Shown here piece after piece: positions 21,166 through 30,556 of a stretch of DNA of 49,864 bases. The notes under the pieces were generated by a model, which worked only from the letters and a program-made list of their open reading frames with translations, had not been told where the DNA came from and did no database searches. Where the stretch lies: positions 2,501-52,364 of the forward strand of contig MVPY01000042.1 in the NCBI GenBank assembly GCA_002067065.1, given 5' to 3'. The position numbers and the translations under genes were made by a program. This DNA is from Methanobacterium sp. PtaB.Bin024 (lineage in GTDB: Archaea; Methanobacteriota; Methanobacteria; Methanobacteriales; Methanobacteriaceae). How positions within the stretch are numbered: position 1 is the first letter of the stretch; each line of letters starts with the position of its first letter.

Positions 21166-24100
21166 ATGGTGGCAATGAAAATCTTAGTAGTGGAAGATGA
21201 AGGCCTCACTGCAATGGAAATCCAGAGAAAACTGAAAAATTGGGGATATGATGTTCCATCCTTTGCCTTTTCACGTAAAGAAGCTGTTAAAAAGGCTAAA
21301 GAAATAGAACCAGATCTAATTTTAATGGATATAATGCTTAAAGGCAAAGGGGATGGGATAGATGCTGCCCAGGAAATAAAACAAATTCGAGATATTCCTA
21401 TCATATATCTAACTGCCTATGATGATGCTAAAACCCGTAAAAGGGCTGAAATCACCAATCCCAATGCTTATCTAATCAAACCATTTGAAGAAAGAGAACT
21501 ACAGAGTAAAATTCAAACAGCACTCTCTGAACATAAACTAGGAAAAAAATTGTTAAGTATTGGAAAACGGCTTGATAATAAATCAAAGAACTCTGGAATT
21601 ATATTAATAAATCATAATGGATGTATTAGTTATATAAATAGTTTTGCATCTGATCTAACCGGTTTCATGCAGCAAGAAGCCATGAATAAAGAACTTAATG
21701 AAGTTTTTCCTATAGAAGGAATAGAAAATAAAGATTTGAAAAGTTACATAAAAAGTATCATAAGTGATAACACAACCATCACAGCTGAATCTATTCTACA
21801 GGATAAAGAGGGGAAGAATGTTTATGTGGAGTATAAAATAGCTCCAACTATAGATGAAGAAAACGGAATTTTAGGGGTTGAACTGATATTTGAAGATATC
21901 AGTCAGGAAGTAAAGGATGGAAAATCCCTCATGGAACGGGAAAAGAAATTCAGGGGCATCTATTACCAATCCATGCTGGCAACAGAGATTTTTGATGGTG
22001 AAGGAAAACTATTGGATGCCAATCCAGCCTGTCTTCATCTATTTGGTGCAGAGGATGCGAATCAATTAGAAAAATTCAACCTTTTTGAAGATTTCAAACT
22101 GAACCCTGAAGAAGTAGAAAATCTAAAAAACGGTTTAGAAGTTAAATTTGAGTGCGAATTTGATGGTGAAGAATTATCAGAACTTGGTTTTCACAAAAAA
22201 GTTAACAAAGGAGCCATATACCTAAGCCTTTTCATAACTCCTCTTAAGATAGACGAATCGGTTAGCGGATATTTAGTTCAGTTCCAGGATGTTACTCCTC
22301 ATCGCAAACTAGAGGCCTCTCTTAAGAGTAACGAAGAACGATATTTAAAGATTTTAAACACTTTAGATCAGGCAGTGATAGCCTTCAACGATGATTTGAA
22401 ATGCATATACTGTAATGATATGGTAAATGATTTTTTCGATGTTGAAACAGGAGATATGATTGGTAAATCCTTCCAGGAGTCTATGAACTCTTTCTGGGAT
22501 GAAAAATTGGAACACATGTGCCTAGAAACATTAAAATCAGGCAATACCGCCAGTATGATAAAAATTCTCCAGAAGGATGGAATACTCACTCATGTTGAAA
22601 TCAAACCTTATAAATCATTTGAAGGTCTAATAATCCTTTTAAATGATGTTACTGGAATTAAACAAACTGAAGAAGAACTAAAAAGAAATGAAACCTTGTA
22701 CCGTTCTGTGGTAGATGATCAAAGCGAGATAATATGTCGTTTCAACAAAGATTTCGAGTTAACATTTGCTAATGAGGCCTATTATCATTATTTTGGCTTG
22801 GATGATGAATCCAACCATTTATTTTCACTTCCCGATGAAGATATGGAAAAAATGAAGGTCCAATTTAAGACATTTGATGCAGAAAATCCTATCAAAGTTT
22901 TAGAAGGCCCTATAAAAATACCGGATGGAGTTATTAGATGGTGGCAATGGGTTACCAGGGCTAACTTTGATGAAGATGGAGATATTTCAGAGTACCAGTC
23001 AGTAGGACGTGATATAACCCTACACCATGAGGCCATGGAAGAACTTCAGAAAAATATGGAAAAACTCCAATTTTTAGTAGAAGAGAAAAGTAACAAATTA
23101 AATGTTCTTAAAGAATCTTTTGAGCTGGAAAAAGCAGAACACAAACAAGAAATAAGTTCCATGGAAAAATTAAGCGATGACATGGTTAAAAAATATAATG
23201 AAGAAACACAAAAACTTATAGAAACCATAGATAGTCATGTTAAAGAGCTGGAATCTTTTAAAGAAAGAGAAAAAACTTTTAAAGATAGTTTAAAACTTGC
23301 AAAAAAAGATCTTGAAAGCAAAACTATTGAAGCTGCCGATTCAAGCAGGGCTTTAGATGTAGAAATCACTGCCCATAAAAAAACTGAAGAAAGTCTGGAT
23401 AAAACATCTCTTGATCTGGAAGAACAACGTGCCAAAACCAATGCAGCGTTATCTCAAATTAGTAATCTTGAAAAAGAAATCACAGGGAAGGAAGCAGAAC
23501 TTTCCACAATTCAGAGTGATTTTCAGAATAAAATATCAGAACTTAAACAAGAAGAACGCACTATTCAGGAATCTCTTGAAAATAGAGAAAAAACTCTTAA
23601 AAATGTGTATGATGGAGTTAAGACCAACATGCAGATGATATCCACTCTTAATAGACTCCATTCTGAGTATGTGACTGATCAAATGGTTAAAAAATTGGAG
23701 GATGGTCGCAGTTACCTTCGATCCTTTGGAATGGTTCATGAAAAGTTATACCAATCTGAAGACCTTGAAACAGTGGATTTAGGCCAATACCTTGAAAATA
23801 TCCTTGATGATATTTTACGTTCCCACGGAGCAAAGAATGTGGATATCAAGACAGAAACCAATGGAATTTATTTAAATATGGAAAAAACAGTGTTATCTGG
23901 TCTGATAATCACTGAACTGGTCATCAACTCATTAAAACATGCGTTTACTGATGAAAGCGTAGGGGAAATTAAGGTGGAAGTGGATCGTGTTCATGATGAT
24001 CTGATTATTAAGGTTTCTGATAATGGAGTTGGAATCCCGCCTCAAATATCAGTGGAAACAGAAGATTCATTTGGTTTACAACTGGTCAGGACTTTTGTAA

Positions 24101-24180
24101 AACAATCTGAAGGTTTAATGGAATTTAAATGTGATAATGGAGCTGAGTTCATCATCAAAATTCCAATACAGGAGGATTAG
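21166..24180 (+). CDS. response regulator/multi-PAS protein with a degenerate histidine kinase module
   Basis: A 1004-residue cytoplasmic signalling protein. REC domain at 1-120 with the phospho-accepting Asp55 (LILMDIMLKG) and YLIKPF. Then about four PAS domains (near 130-245, 262-380, 385-495, 505-625), a long charged coiled coil (about 625-812), a HisKA_2-like dimerisation segment and a HATPase domain (ELVINSLKHAF, VSDNGVGIP). The expected HHRVKNNLQ phospho-acceptor box reads YDGVKTNMQ (Tyr815, Asp816), so the histidines are missing though the ATP site looks intact. The ATG follows AGGGGGAGG; Met at 21175 is an alternative. It heads a three-gene signalling cluster. Confidence 0.88.
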   Translation: MVAMKILVVEDEGLTAMEIQRKLKNWGYDVPSFAFSRKEAVKKAKEIEPDLILMDIMLKGKGDGIDAAQEIKQIRDIPIIYLTAYDDAKTRKRAEITNPNAYLIKPFEERELQSKIQTALSEHKLGKKLLSIGKRLDNKSKNSGIILINHNGCISYINSFASDLTGFMQQEAMNKELNEVFPIEGIENKDLKSYIKSIISDNTTITAESILQDKEGKNVYVEYKIAPTIDEENGILGVELIFEDISQEVKDGKSLMEREKKFRGIYYQSMLATEIFDGEGKLLDANPACLHLFGAEDANQLEKFNLFEDFKLNPEEVENLKNGLEVKFECEFDGEELSELGFHKKVNKGAIYLSLFITPLKIDESVSGYLVQFQDVTPHRKLEASLKSNEERYLKILNTLDQAVIAFNDDLKCIYCNDMVNDFFDVETGDMIGKSFQESMNSFWDEKLEHMCLETLKSGNTASMIKILQKDGILTHVEIKPYKSFEGLIILLNDVTGIKQTEEELKRNETLYRSVVDDQSEIICRFNKDFELTFANEAYYHYFGLDDESNHLFSLPDEDMEKMKVQFKTFDAENPIKVLEGPIKIPDGVIRWWQWVTRANFDEDGDISEYQSVGRDITLHHEAMEELQKNMEKLQFLVEEKSNKLNVLKESFELEKAEHKQEISSMEKLSDDMVKKYNEETQKLIETIDSHVKELESFKEREKTFKDSLKLAKKDLESKTIEAADSSRALDVEITAHKKTEESLDKTSLDLEEQRAKTNAALSQISNLEKEITGKEAELSTIQSDFQNKISELKQEERTIQESLENREKTLKNVYDGVKTNMQMISTLNRLHSEYVTDQMVKKLEDGRSYLRSFGMVHEKLYQSEDLETVDLGQYLENILDDILRSHGAKNVDIKTETNGIYLNMEKTVLSGLIITELVINSLKHAFTDESVGEIKVEVDRVHDDLIIKVSDNGVGIPPQISVETEDSFGLQLVRTFVKQSEGLMEFKCDNGAEFIIKIPIQED

Positions 24181-24519
24181 TTAACAGAGAGTTAAATCCA
24201 ATTTCTGGATTTTAAGTTACAGAATTAAACAGGATTTTGAATTTTAAATCTAGTAAATCCGGTTTAAGTGCCTTTACTTTTTGGAAAATCTGAAATTTTA
24301 TAATTTAATGGTTAATTATTTTTTAAAATAGGTTAATGCTTAAATAAAAAAAATAATGGATGATTTGGAGGAGTTGTTTATTTTGGGGTTAGGTTCCCAA
24401 AAAATTATTAGACTGGATATTTAATAGATACTATAGTTTTCAAATTCCTTTAACAAATAGAGTCGATGATTATTTTTCAGTGATTAATCACTTTATTTAG
24501 ACAAAAGGAGGTGACGGTT
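24181..24519. other. intergenic region between the sensor gene and the response regulator
   Basis: About 340 AT-rich bases without a supported gene. A GGAGGAGTTG at about 24367 is not followed by a usable frame. The last bases carry the AAAGGAGGTGACGG ribosome binding site of the response regulator. Confidence 0.5.
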
Positions 24520-24957
24520 GTGGATCTCGATGAATTGGAAATTCTCCTGGTAGAAGATAATCCTACCGATGCTGAATTAACCATGAGAGCTCTAAAAAGA
24601 AATAATTTGGCTAATAAGTTGGTTTGGGTTAAAGATGGGGAAGAAGCACTGGATTTTATCCATGCAAAAGGCCAGTTTGCAGAGAGGAATCCGAAAGAGT
24701 TGCCTAGATTGATCCTGCTGGATCTGCGCATGCCTAAGGTAGATGGGTTTGAAGTTTTAAAGAATATAAAGTCAAATGAAAACACTTGTAGAATACCGGT
24801 TGTGGTTCTCACATCATCAAAAGAGGACCAGGATGTTGTGGAGAGCTACAAGTTAGGTGTGAACAGCTATGTGGGCAAACCAGTTGAATTTGACAACTTC
24901 ATTGACGCAGTTTCTACTCTGGGATTATATTGGATGCTGATAAACAAGCCCCCATAA
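24520..24957 (+). CDS. single-domain response regulator (Rcp1/CheY-like)
   Basis: About 145 residues, a REC domain alone. The acidic pocket is in LLVEDN, the phosphorylation site is Asp68 in LILLDLRMP, the conserved Thr-Ser follows in VVLTSS, and the Lys is in YVGKPVEF. The long loop after the third helix (IHAKGQFAERNPKELPR) is typical of Rcp1-type regulators that serve PAS/phytochrome kinases. Start set at GTG 24520 because AGGAGGTG lies six bases upstream; an earlier in-frame GTG at 24511 is part of that site. It lies between the two sensor genes and is a likely phosphoryl partner of the downstream kinase. Confidence 0.93.
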   Translation: MDLDELEILLVEDNPTDAELTMRALKRNNLANKLVWVKDGEEALDFIHAKGQFAERNPKELPRLILLDLRMPKVDGFEVLKNIKSNENTCRIPVVVLTSSKEDQDVVESYKLGVNSYVGKPVEFDNFIDAVSTLGLYWMLINKPP

Positions 24958-25036
24958 TGGCTTGTATGAGTAGTTAGAGTTTTATTATGTAATTTTATTA
25001 GATTATGGGGAGAATAATACGTGGTGGGGAGAACAT

Positions 25037-26845
25037 ATGGGAGATTCTATTAGAATTTTAATTTTAGAGGATGTTCCTTTAGATGTGGAGTTAATGGAAG
25101 CTGAACTAAAAAGGGATGGCATAAATTTTATTTCTCGTCGTGTGGAAGAAGAAGACGAATATCGGCGAGAGCTAACAGAATTCCAGCCAGATGTTATTTT
25201 AGCTGATCATTCCCTTCCTCATTTTGATGGTATTTCAGCAATGAATATATCCCAGGAGATTTCTCCACAAACCCCTTTCATCTTTGTCAGTGGGCAGATT
25301 GGAGAAGAATTTGCCGTGGAAATGCTTAAAAAAGGAGCTACTGATTATGTTCTCAAACATAATCTTTCAAAATTAGGACATTCACTTAAAAGAGCTCTTA
25401 ACGAGGCAGAAGAATATCTGGAGAAGAAAAGAGCCCAGGAGGAATTAGCAAAAAGTGAAGAGAAGTACAAAACACTTTTTGATCTATCACTAGATTATGT
25501 GGTGGTCTTAGATCTTGATGGCAGAGTACAGGATATAAATCAGCGTTTAGAGGAAGATAGTGGTTTTTTGAAAGATGATTTCATTGGAAAGGATATCAAT
25601 GATATTTTTAAATCAATGGTGAATGATTCTGTATTTGATGAAGATTTTATGCATAGTTTCCTGTCAAGTAACAAAACAATTCCAATAGAAATCAAAGTGA
25701 ACAGGGATAAGGGTATCAGATATTTTGAACTGCACCATGCTCCTATAATGAAGGAAGGAAATGTATTTGCCATTCAACTAATATTCAGGAACATCACTCA
25801 ACGTAAAAATGATGAAAAGGCTTTGATTGAGAGTCGTGAACGTTTATATGATGTTAATGCTTATCTGGAGACAATAATAAATGCTTCCCCTTTTGCTATT
25901 GTTGATTTGTATCCTGATGGCAGAGTAAAATCTTTATGGAACCCGGCAGCTGAAAACATTTTTGGTTGGAGGAGGGAGGAAGTTTTAGGCAGGAATTTGC
26001 CTTTTATAAACGAGAATAATGTGGAAAAATGTCAAAAAGTCATAAACAGCGCACTTTTTGGTGAATCAAAATCTGATGTTGAATTGGAATGTGCTAGAAA
26101 GGATAACCAGATCATATATACTATGATGGCCACAGCCCCACTTTTAAATGTGGATGGAGATATACAGGGAACCATGGCCACTTTCGCTGATATCAGTGAC
26201 ATGATTGCTGCTGAAAATCTGATAAAGGCATCATTAGATGAAAAAGAGGTTCTTTTAAGGGAGATTCATCATAGGGTGAAAAATAATCTGCAGATCATCT
26301 CCAGCCTCATGAGTCTGCAGTCTGAGTACACCCAGGAACCGGAAATCCTGAAAATGTTTCAGGAAAGTAAAAATCGTATCCGTTCTATGGCTTTGATCCA
26401 TGAAAAACTCTATCAATCTAAGGATTTAGCCCATATTGACTTTTCAGAGTATCTGAAAAGTTTGGTGACCATGCTTTTAGGTTTTTATCATGAAAAAAGT
26501 AATGATATCAATGTTATGCTAGACTGTGAAGAGGTAAATCTGGAAATCGACACCGCCATATCCATGGGACTCATTGTGAATGAATTACTTTCCAACTGCT
26601 TTAAACATGCATTCCCAGGCAAAAAAAGCGGTGAAGTTATAATTAATCTTTCAGAAGATGGAGAAAATTATTTACTTGCAGTATCTGATAATGGTGTGGG
26701 AATACCTGAAGATGTTGATATCAGGAGCACGGATTCATTAGGACTTCAAATTGTCCAAACTTTAACTATACAGCTTAAGGGTAATCTTGAACATGAGAAT
26801 GAGGGAGGAACTACATTTAGGATCTCGTTCCCAAATAGATCATGA
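25037..26845 (+). CDS. REC-PAS-PAS histidine kinase (HisKA_2 type)
   Basis: A 602-residue cytoplasmic kinase. REC domain at 1-125 with Asp57 (VILADHSLP); two PAS domains (about 143-260 and 275-390); then the HisKA_2 box EIHHRVKNNLQIISSLMSLQ with His411/His412; then HATPase_c with ELLSNCFKHAF and VSDNGVGIP. All expected catalytic motifs are present, unlike its larger neighbour at 21166. The two share strong similarity across the dimerisation and ATP regions. GGGGAG lies seven bases before the ATG. With no membrane segment it senses an internal signal. Confidence 0.94.
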   Translation: MGDSIRILILEDVPLDVELMEAELKRDGINFISRRVEEEDEYRRELTEFQPDVILADHSLPHFDGISAMNISQEISPQTPFIFVSGQIGEEFAVEMLKKGATDYVLKHNLSKLGHSLKRALNEAEEYLEKKRAQEELAKSEEKYKTLFDLSLDYVVVLDLDGRVQDINQRLEEDSGFLKDDFIGKDINDIFKSMVNDSVFDEDFMHSFLSSNKTIPIEIKVNRDKGIRYFELHHAPIMKEGNVFAIQLIFRNITQRKNDEKALIESRERLYDVNAYLETIINASPFAIVDLYPDGRVKSLWNPAAENIFGWRREEVLGRNLPFINENNVEKCQKVINSALFGESKSDVELECARKDNQIIYTMMATAPLLNVDGDIQGTMATFADISDMIAAENLIKASLDEKEVLLREIHHRVKNNLQIISSLMSLQSEYTQEPEILKMFQESKNRIRSMALIHEKLYQSKDLAHIDFSEYLKSLVTMLLGFYHEKSNDINVMLDCEEVNLEIDTAISMGLIVNELLSNCFKHAFPGKKSGEVIINLSEDGENYLLAVSDNGVGIPEDVDIRSTDSLGLQIVQTLTIQLKGNLEHENEGGTTFRISFPNRS

Positions 26846-26933
26846 GGGGCTTGTGAAAAATCTTTCAATATTCATCTATATTGGTTCATGACATTTGGTT
26901 ATAGTAATATTTGAATATTAAGTTGTATTGGTC

Positions 26934-26972
26934 TTTTAACATTCAGTTTCACGTGTTTTAACATTCAGTTTT
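26934..26972. repeat. 16-base direct repeat, two copies
   Basis: TTTTAACATTCAGTTT occurs at 26934-26949 and again at 26957-26972, in the gap between the convergent histidine kinase and cofG genes. No function inferred. Confidence 0.6.
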
Positions 26973-27047
26973 AGTTGAATTCAAATTTAAAATAAATTAT
27001 ATTTAAAATATGTCAAATTGAAAAATAAGTTTGTTTATAAGTTAGTT

Positions 27048-28115
27048 TTAGGATATCTTTTTCAGGATGGTATGGCTTAAAAAGTCTTCTTTTATATATT
27101 TTTGATATACTGGTAATCTTTCTTCTAACTGGAATCCCATTTCTTCGGTAAGGAGTATAAGCTCATCCATTTCTGGCCAGGGGGATTCTGGATTTACATA
27201 ATCCTTTGTCAGGGGAGAAACACCTCCCCAATCATCTGCACCAGCTAGTAAAAAGATTTGAGCTGTGCTGCGGTTAAGGTTAGGAGGGACCTGCACTCCA
27301 CATTCTGGAAAAAGGATTTTTGTAACTGCAACTGTGCGGATCATATCTAAAAGTGATGGTTCAGGATGATCTTCCATTAAAATACCAGGTTTTGGTTTAA
27401 AATTCTGAATAATAATCTCCTGGATATGATGATATTTATCCTGAATTTTCCTTATCTGGAGGAGTGAATCTGCCCTCTCCCCTATACTCTCTCCAATACC
27501 GATGAGAAGTCCGGTTGTGAAGGGTATTTTTAATTTCCCAGCATTTTCAATGGTTTTAATTCTTAATTTGGGATCTTTTCCAGGACTCTTCTGGTGAGCT
27601 GGACTTTCCATCAATCGTTGACTGGTAGTCTCCAGCATCAGACCCATGGAGGCATTAACTTCTTTTAACATTTTAAGCTCATTTTTCTGGAGTATACCTG
27701 GATTGCTGTGTGGGAGCAAATCAGTCTCATCAAGGGTTTTCTCGCACAGGTGATATAGGTATTCCAGCATTCCCTCAAAACCAAGATTTTCCAGAGCATC
27801 TTTGACCTGAGGGGTTGAATCGGCCTGTTCTCCAAAGGTAAAAAGAGCTTCCCTGCACCCAAAATCATCTGCTTTATGGATAATATCCATAACTTCCTGG
27901 GGTGGCATGATCAGGGTAGCATCAGGAGCCTCAGGATCCCTGCGAAAGGTGCAGTATCCACAATCATTTCGACATATATTGGTTAAAGGCAGGAAAACAT
28001 TTTTAGAAAAAGTTATCTTGTTATTTTCCCGGAGTGAATTGGCCTCTTTCATCAATTGTAAAACATCTTTCCCCTGCACTCCCAACAGGGAAATCAGTTC
28101 CTCTTTGGATAACAT
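27048..28115 (-). CDS. cofG: 7,8-didemethyl-8-hydroxy-5-deazariboflavin synthase, CofG subunit
   Basis: A 355-residue radical SAM enzyme. CofG works with CofH to build the deazaflavin chromophore of coenzyme F420 from tyrosine and a ribityl-pyrimidine. The radical SAM cluster motif is CRNDCGYC (Cys48, Cys52, Cys55). FGEQADSTP, LPHSNPGILQ, TTGLLIGIGES and DDWGGVSPLTKDYVNPE are well-known CofG segments. AAAGGAT precedes the ATG. The gene stands alone; cofH is not in the window. Confidence 0.94.
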   Translation of the reverse strand: MLSKEELISLLGVQGKDVLQLMKEANSLRENNKITFSKNVFLPLTNICRNDCGYCTFRRDPEAPDATLIMPPQEVMDIIHKADDFGCREALFTFGEQADSTPQVKDALENLGFEGMLEYLYHLCEKTLDETDLLPHSNPGILQKNELKMLKEVNASMGLMLETTSQRLMESPAHQKSPGKDPKLRIKTIENAGKLKIPFTTGLLIGIGESIGERADSLLQIRKIQDKYHHIQEIIIQNFKPKPGILMEDHPEPSLLDMIRTVAVTKILFPECGVQVPPNLNRSTAQIFLLAGADDWGGVSPLTKDYVNPESPWPEMDELILLTEEMGFQLEERLPVYQKYIKEDFLSHTILKKIS

Positions 28116-28224
28116 TTTTTTATCCTTTAGTTATCTCAAGTTCCATTTAATTGAATTTTATTTTATATTTTTTCTCTCTTCATAAAAAAAACATATTAGA
28201 GTGCATATTTAGGTTGGGAAGTTT

Positions 28225-28662
28225 TCATGCTTCCAAGGCAGAAACCACGAGTTCAACAAACATTGGTCCCATGCCGCTTTTATCTTTCCATAGGATTATA
28301 AAAACAGCAACATCATCTAAAAGACCCATCCCATAATCTGCATGGCAGTTCATGGTCTCAAAAGATTCTCTAAGGCGATATATTCCATATACATCGGTTT
28401 CTCCTTGGATGTCCACCTGGGAGCGGATCTGTTCATCCATGATGGTGATTAGGTCTGCAGTTTCATCAGAATACATATCCAGTTGTCGGGCATCCAGATC
28501 TTTGAAAATCTGGGAGATGGTGGGACCAAGGTCTTCTGGTTTTATTCTTTGGCGCGATCTTCCCCGGACTATCAGTAATTGGGTGGTGTCCATTGCTGCT
28601 TTAGATCCTTCAAAGGCTTCTAACTGGCCCATGATTTCCCCGGCGATTTTACGTGTCTTCAA
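28225..28662 (-). CDS. conserved archaeal protein, possibly DUF2120
   Basis: A 145-residue soluble protein of unknown function; the DUF2120 assignment is tentative. Visible segments include LLIVRGRSRQRIKPEDLGP and the C-terminal GLLDDVAVFIILWKDKSGMGPMFVELVVSALE. It starts with TTG, GGAGG being seven bases upstream inside the end of mptA. The stop of mptA and this start share four bases (TTGA), so translation is coupled to mptA. That coupling suggests a link to pterin synthesis, but it is only contextual. Confidence 0.75.
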   Translation of the reverse strand: MKTRKIAGEIMGQLEAFEGSKAAMDTTQLLIVRGRSRQRIKPEDLGPTISQIFKDLDARQLDMYSDETADLITIMDEQIRSQVDIQGETDVYGIYRLRESFETMNCHADYGMGLLDDVAVFIILWKDKSGMGPMFVELVVSALEA

Positions 28663-29615
28663 TTAGTTTCCTCCAGGCCATTGATTATTTCTGCTTTGAG
28701 TTCACCCATGGTGGCTACTTTTTCTGCGAATGCATTGTGACGGTGAATACTTTCCTCGTTAACCTGCTGGACAGTGATCAGAGTATCATCTGGCAGGTGA
28801 GAGAACTCCTGCACGATCTTTTGTATCATGTTCCGCACGCAGTCCTCCACAAACATGGGGTTCTGGTGGGCGTGAACCACAACTGCGTGTTCATCGGTAC
28901 GTTTCAAGAGTTCACATACTGATGAACTCATGGAGTCTTCAATGATCTTAATGATGTTTTCTCCCCGGATTATCTGCTGGGATGGTACTTCTATCATGAT
29001 ACTTCCCCTGCCTCTTTGATTGTGGGATGCGAATGTAACAGTTTCCAGGACTTTTTCAGTGGTTTCTTCATCCAGAAATTCCAGGAGCTTCTGTTTGGAA
29101 CTTTCCTTCACAGTTTCCTGGGCACAGGGGCACACAGTCATCCCTATCACTTCTGCTCCGATCATCTTTCTGATAACCACGCCTTCATCAGTTCGGTAGC
29201 CAATGGCATCTGCCATGATATTGGTCATTTCTTGGGTTTTGTGCTTGGTCACCGGTGATTTTTTCATGATCATGAAGTCACTTTTCATACTGACTTCGGC
29301 TCGCTTGGCATATTTGTGTTTTTCAAGGAGTAAACTAACGATTTCAGCACATAAGGACTCGATTTCAACAGCATTTCTTTCGACAGCTTCTCCTAAGACA
29401 TCACTTATGGCTTCAGGATTGCGTGACATGTGGATTCCCCTCTGTGTACTGGGCAGATCCACATAAGCATCGAAGGTGGGTAAAAGAACAATGGGTCTTT
29501 TTTTATCTCGTTCTATCTTTAAGAGCTTTTTAACCCCTTTAACCCCTACTCTAGTAAGGTGTACAGGGATAGTAGGTGATTTTTCCTGAGTATCAGGTAA
29601 ACATGGTGTTTCCAA
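28659..29615 (-). CDS. mptA: GTP cyclohydrolase MptA (archaeal FolE2 type)
   Basis: About 318 residues. MptA opens GTP to 7,8-dihydroneopterin 2',3'-cyclic phosphate with Fe(II), the first step to methanopterin. LPDTQ at the N-terminus, VGVKGVKKLL, MSRNPEAI, GMTVCPCAQE (metal-binding Cys) and HNQRGRGSI are family motifs. Start set at TTG 29615 because GGGGTGA lies five bases upstream and the protein then begins close to LPDTQ; the longer frame to 29639 also starts at TTG and lacks such a site. It overlaps the small unknown gene downstream by four bases. Confidence 0.93.
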   Translation of the reverse strand: METPCLPDTQEKSPTIPVHLTRVGVKGVKKLLKIERDKKRPIVLLPTFDAYVDLPSTQRGIHMSRNPEAISDVLGEAVERNAVEIESLCAEIVSLLLEKHKYAKRAEVSMKSDFMIMKKSPVTKHKTQEMTNIMADAIGYRTDEGVVIRKMIGAEVIGMTVCPCAQETVKESSKQKLLEFLDEETTEKVLETVTFASHNQRGRGSIMIEVPSQQIIRGENIIKIIEDSMSSSVCELLKRTDEHAVVVHAHQNPMFVEDCVRNMIQKIVQEFSHLPDDTLITVQQVNEESIHRHNAFAEKVATMGELKAEIINGLEETN

Positions 29616-29804
29616 CTTTTTCACCCCGGAGTTCAACAAATGAGAAATTTTTTCTATGCTAACTATTCTATTTTGTCATATAGATTGAGGGAATATAAAA
29701 AGAGTTGTATTAGTTGGTGATGAATGATTTATATTTTTAAATTTTTCATTTAGATTTTCATATTCCTCATGATGGGAGTACTGCCATAGGAGGGCAGTTG
29801 ATAG

Positions 29805-30488
29805 TTATGATAAACTTTTAAGGTTTTCTTTGAATTCAAGGATTTCGATATCTTTTAAACTATCTTTTTTGATTGCATATGATCCGTAAATATCTCTGGC
29901 ACGTTTAACCAGGATTTCCCCTGATTTGTCATTTTCAACCACTACCACAATTTTCTCAGTATTCAATTCTCCCATTTTTCTTTCTATATCATTTTTCACA
30001 TGGGATATCTTCTTTTTAATTGGTTCAAGTGCACTTTCAGGGATCTTGGGGTTGAGTATGCGCATATCCTCTGCTTCTAATGGCACTCCTGCCACAACTA
30101 TTCTCTGAGGTTCCACTCCCCAACGGGTTAACAGTTTTTTGAAGTTACTTTTACTGGTAAGAAATACAAATTCTCGAGAGAGTCTTTTAACTTCTTTTTC
30201 CATATCCTCTTTCTCTAAAACGCCAAATTCTACCAGAATCAAATCAATTTTATTTCTAACATCAATTAAATGATTGCAAAATTCTTCTGCATCTTCCTGA
30301 TCTAGGGCATGGGTGGGACGGCTGGAGTAAATGAATTCCTCTGTTTTAATAATCTCTTTTAAAATTTCTCCATAGATAACTGAATCAATTTTACCTTCCT
30401 GTGGAGTTTTAAGTTTTTCAGCATTCTTTGCTGATTTACATGCTTCTTTTAGAAGGGATTGTGCCTGATGGTACCTGATTTTATTCAT
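29805..30488 (-). CDS. conserved archaeal protein, probably DUF2100
   Basis: A 227-residue soluble protein, helical in its N-terminal half (YHQAQSLLKEACKSAKNAEKLK) with a C-terminal alpha/beta part (ENDKSGEILVKRARDIYGSYAI). The central GVEPQRIVVAGVPLEAEDMRILNPKIPE is distinctive. It resembles the methanogen family DUF2100, with no known function; the family name is my recollection and not confirmed. A weak AGGAGATTAT precedes the ATG. It stands between mptA and the deacetylase-family gene, all on the minus strand. Confidence 0.72.
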   Translation of the reverse strand: MNKIRYHQAQSLLKEACKSAKNAEKLKTPQEGKIDSVIYGEILKEIIKTEEFIYSSRPTHALDQEDAEEFCNHLIDVRNKIDLILVEFGVLEKEDMEKEVKRLSREFVFLTSKSNFKKLLTRWGVEPQRIVVAGVPLEAEDMRILNPKIPESALEPIKKKISHVKNDIERKMGELNTEKIVVVVENDKSGEILVKRARDIYGSYAIKKDSLKDIEILEFKENLKSLS

Positions 30489-30556
30489 ATAATCTCCTCA
30501 AGTGTTATTTTGTCTATTTTCCCTTAATTTGTGGTTCTGCATTTATATTTGATATG

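Noticed and set aside
20898..21404. 168-codon minus-strand ORF over the start of the large sensor gene
   Set aside because: It runs antisense through the REC domain start and through the AT-rich promoter region, with no recognisable domain; the plus-strand gene has a clear domain and ribosome binding site.
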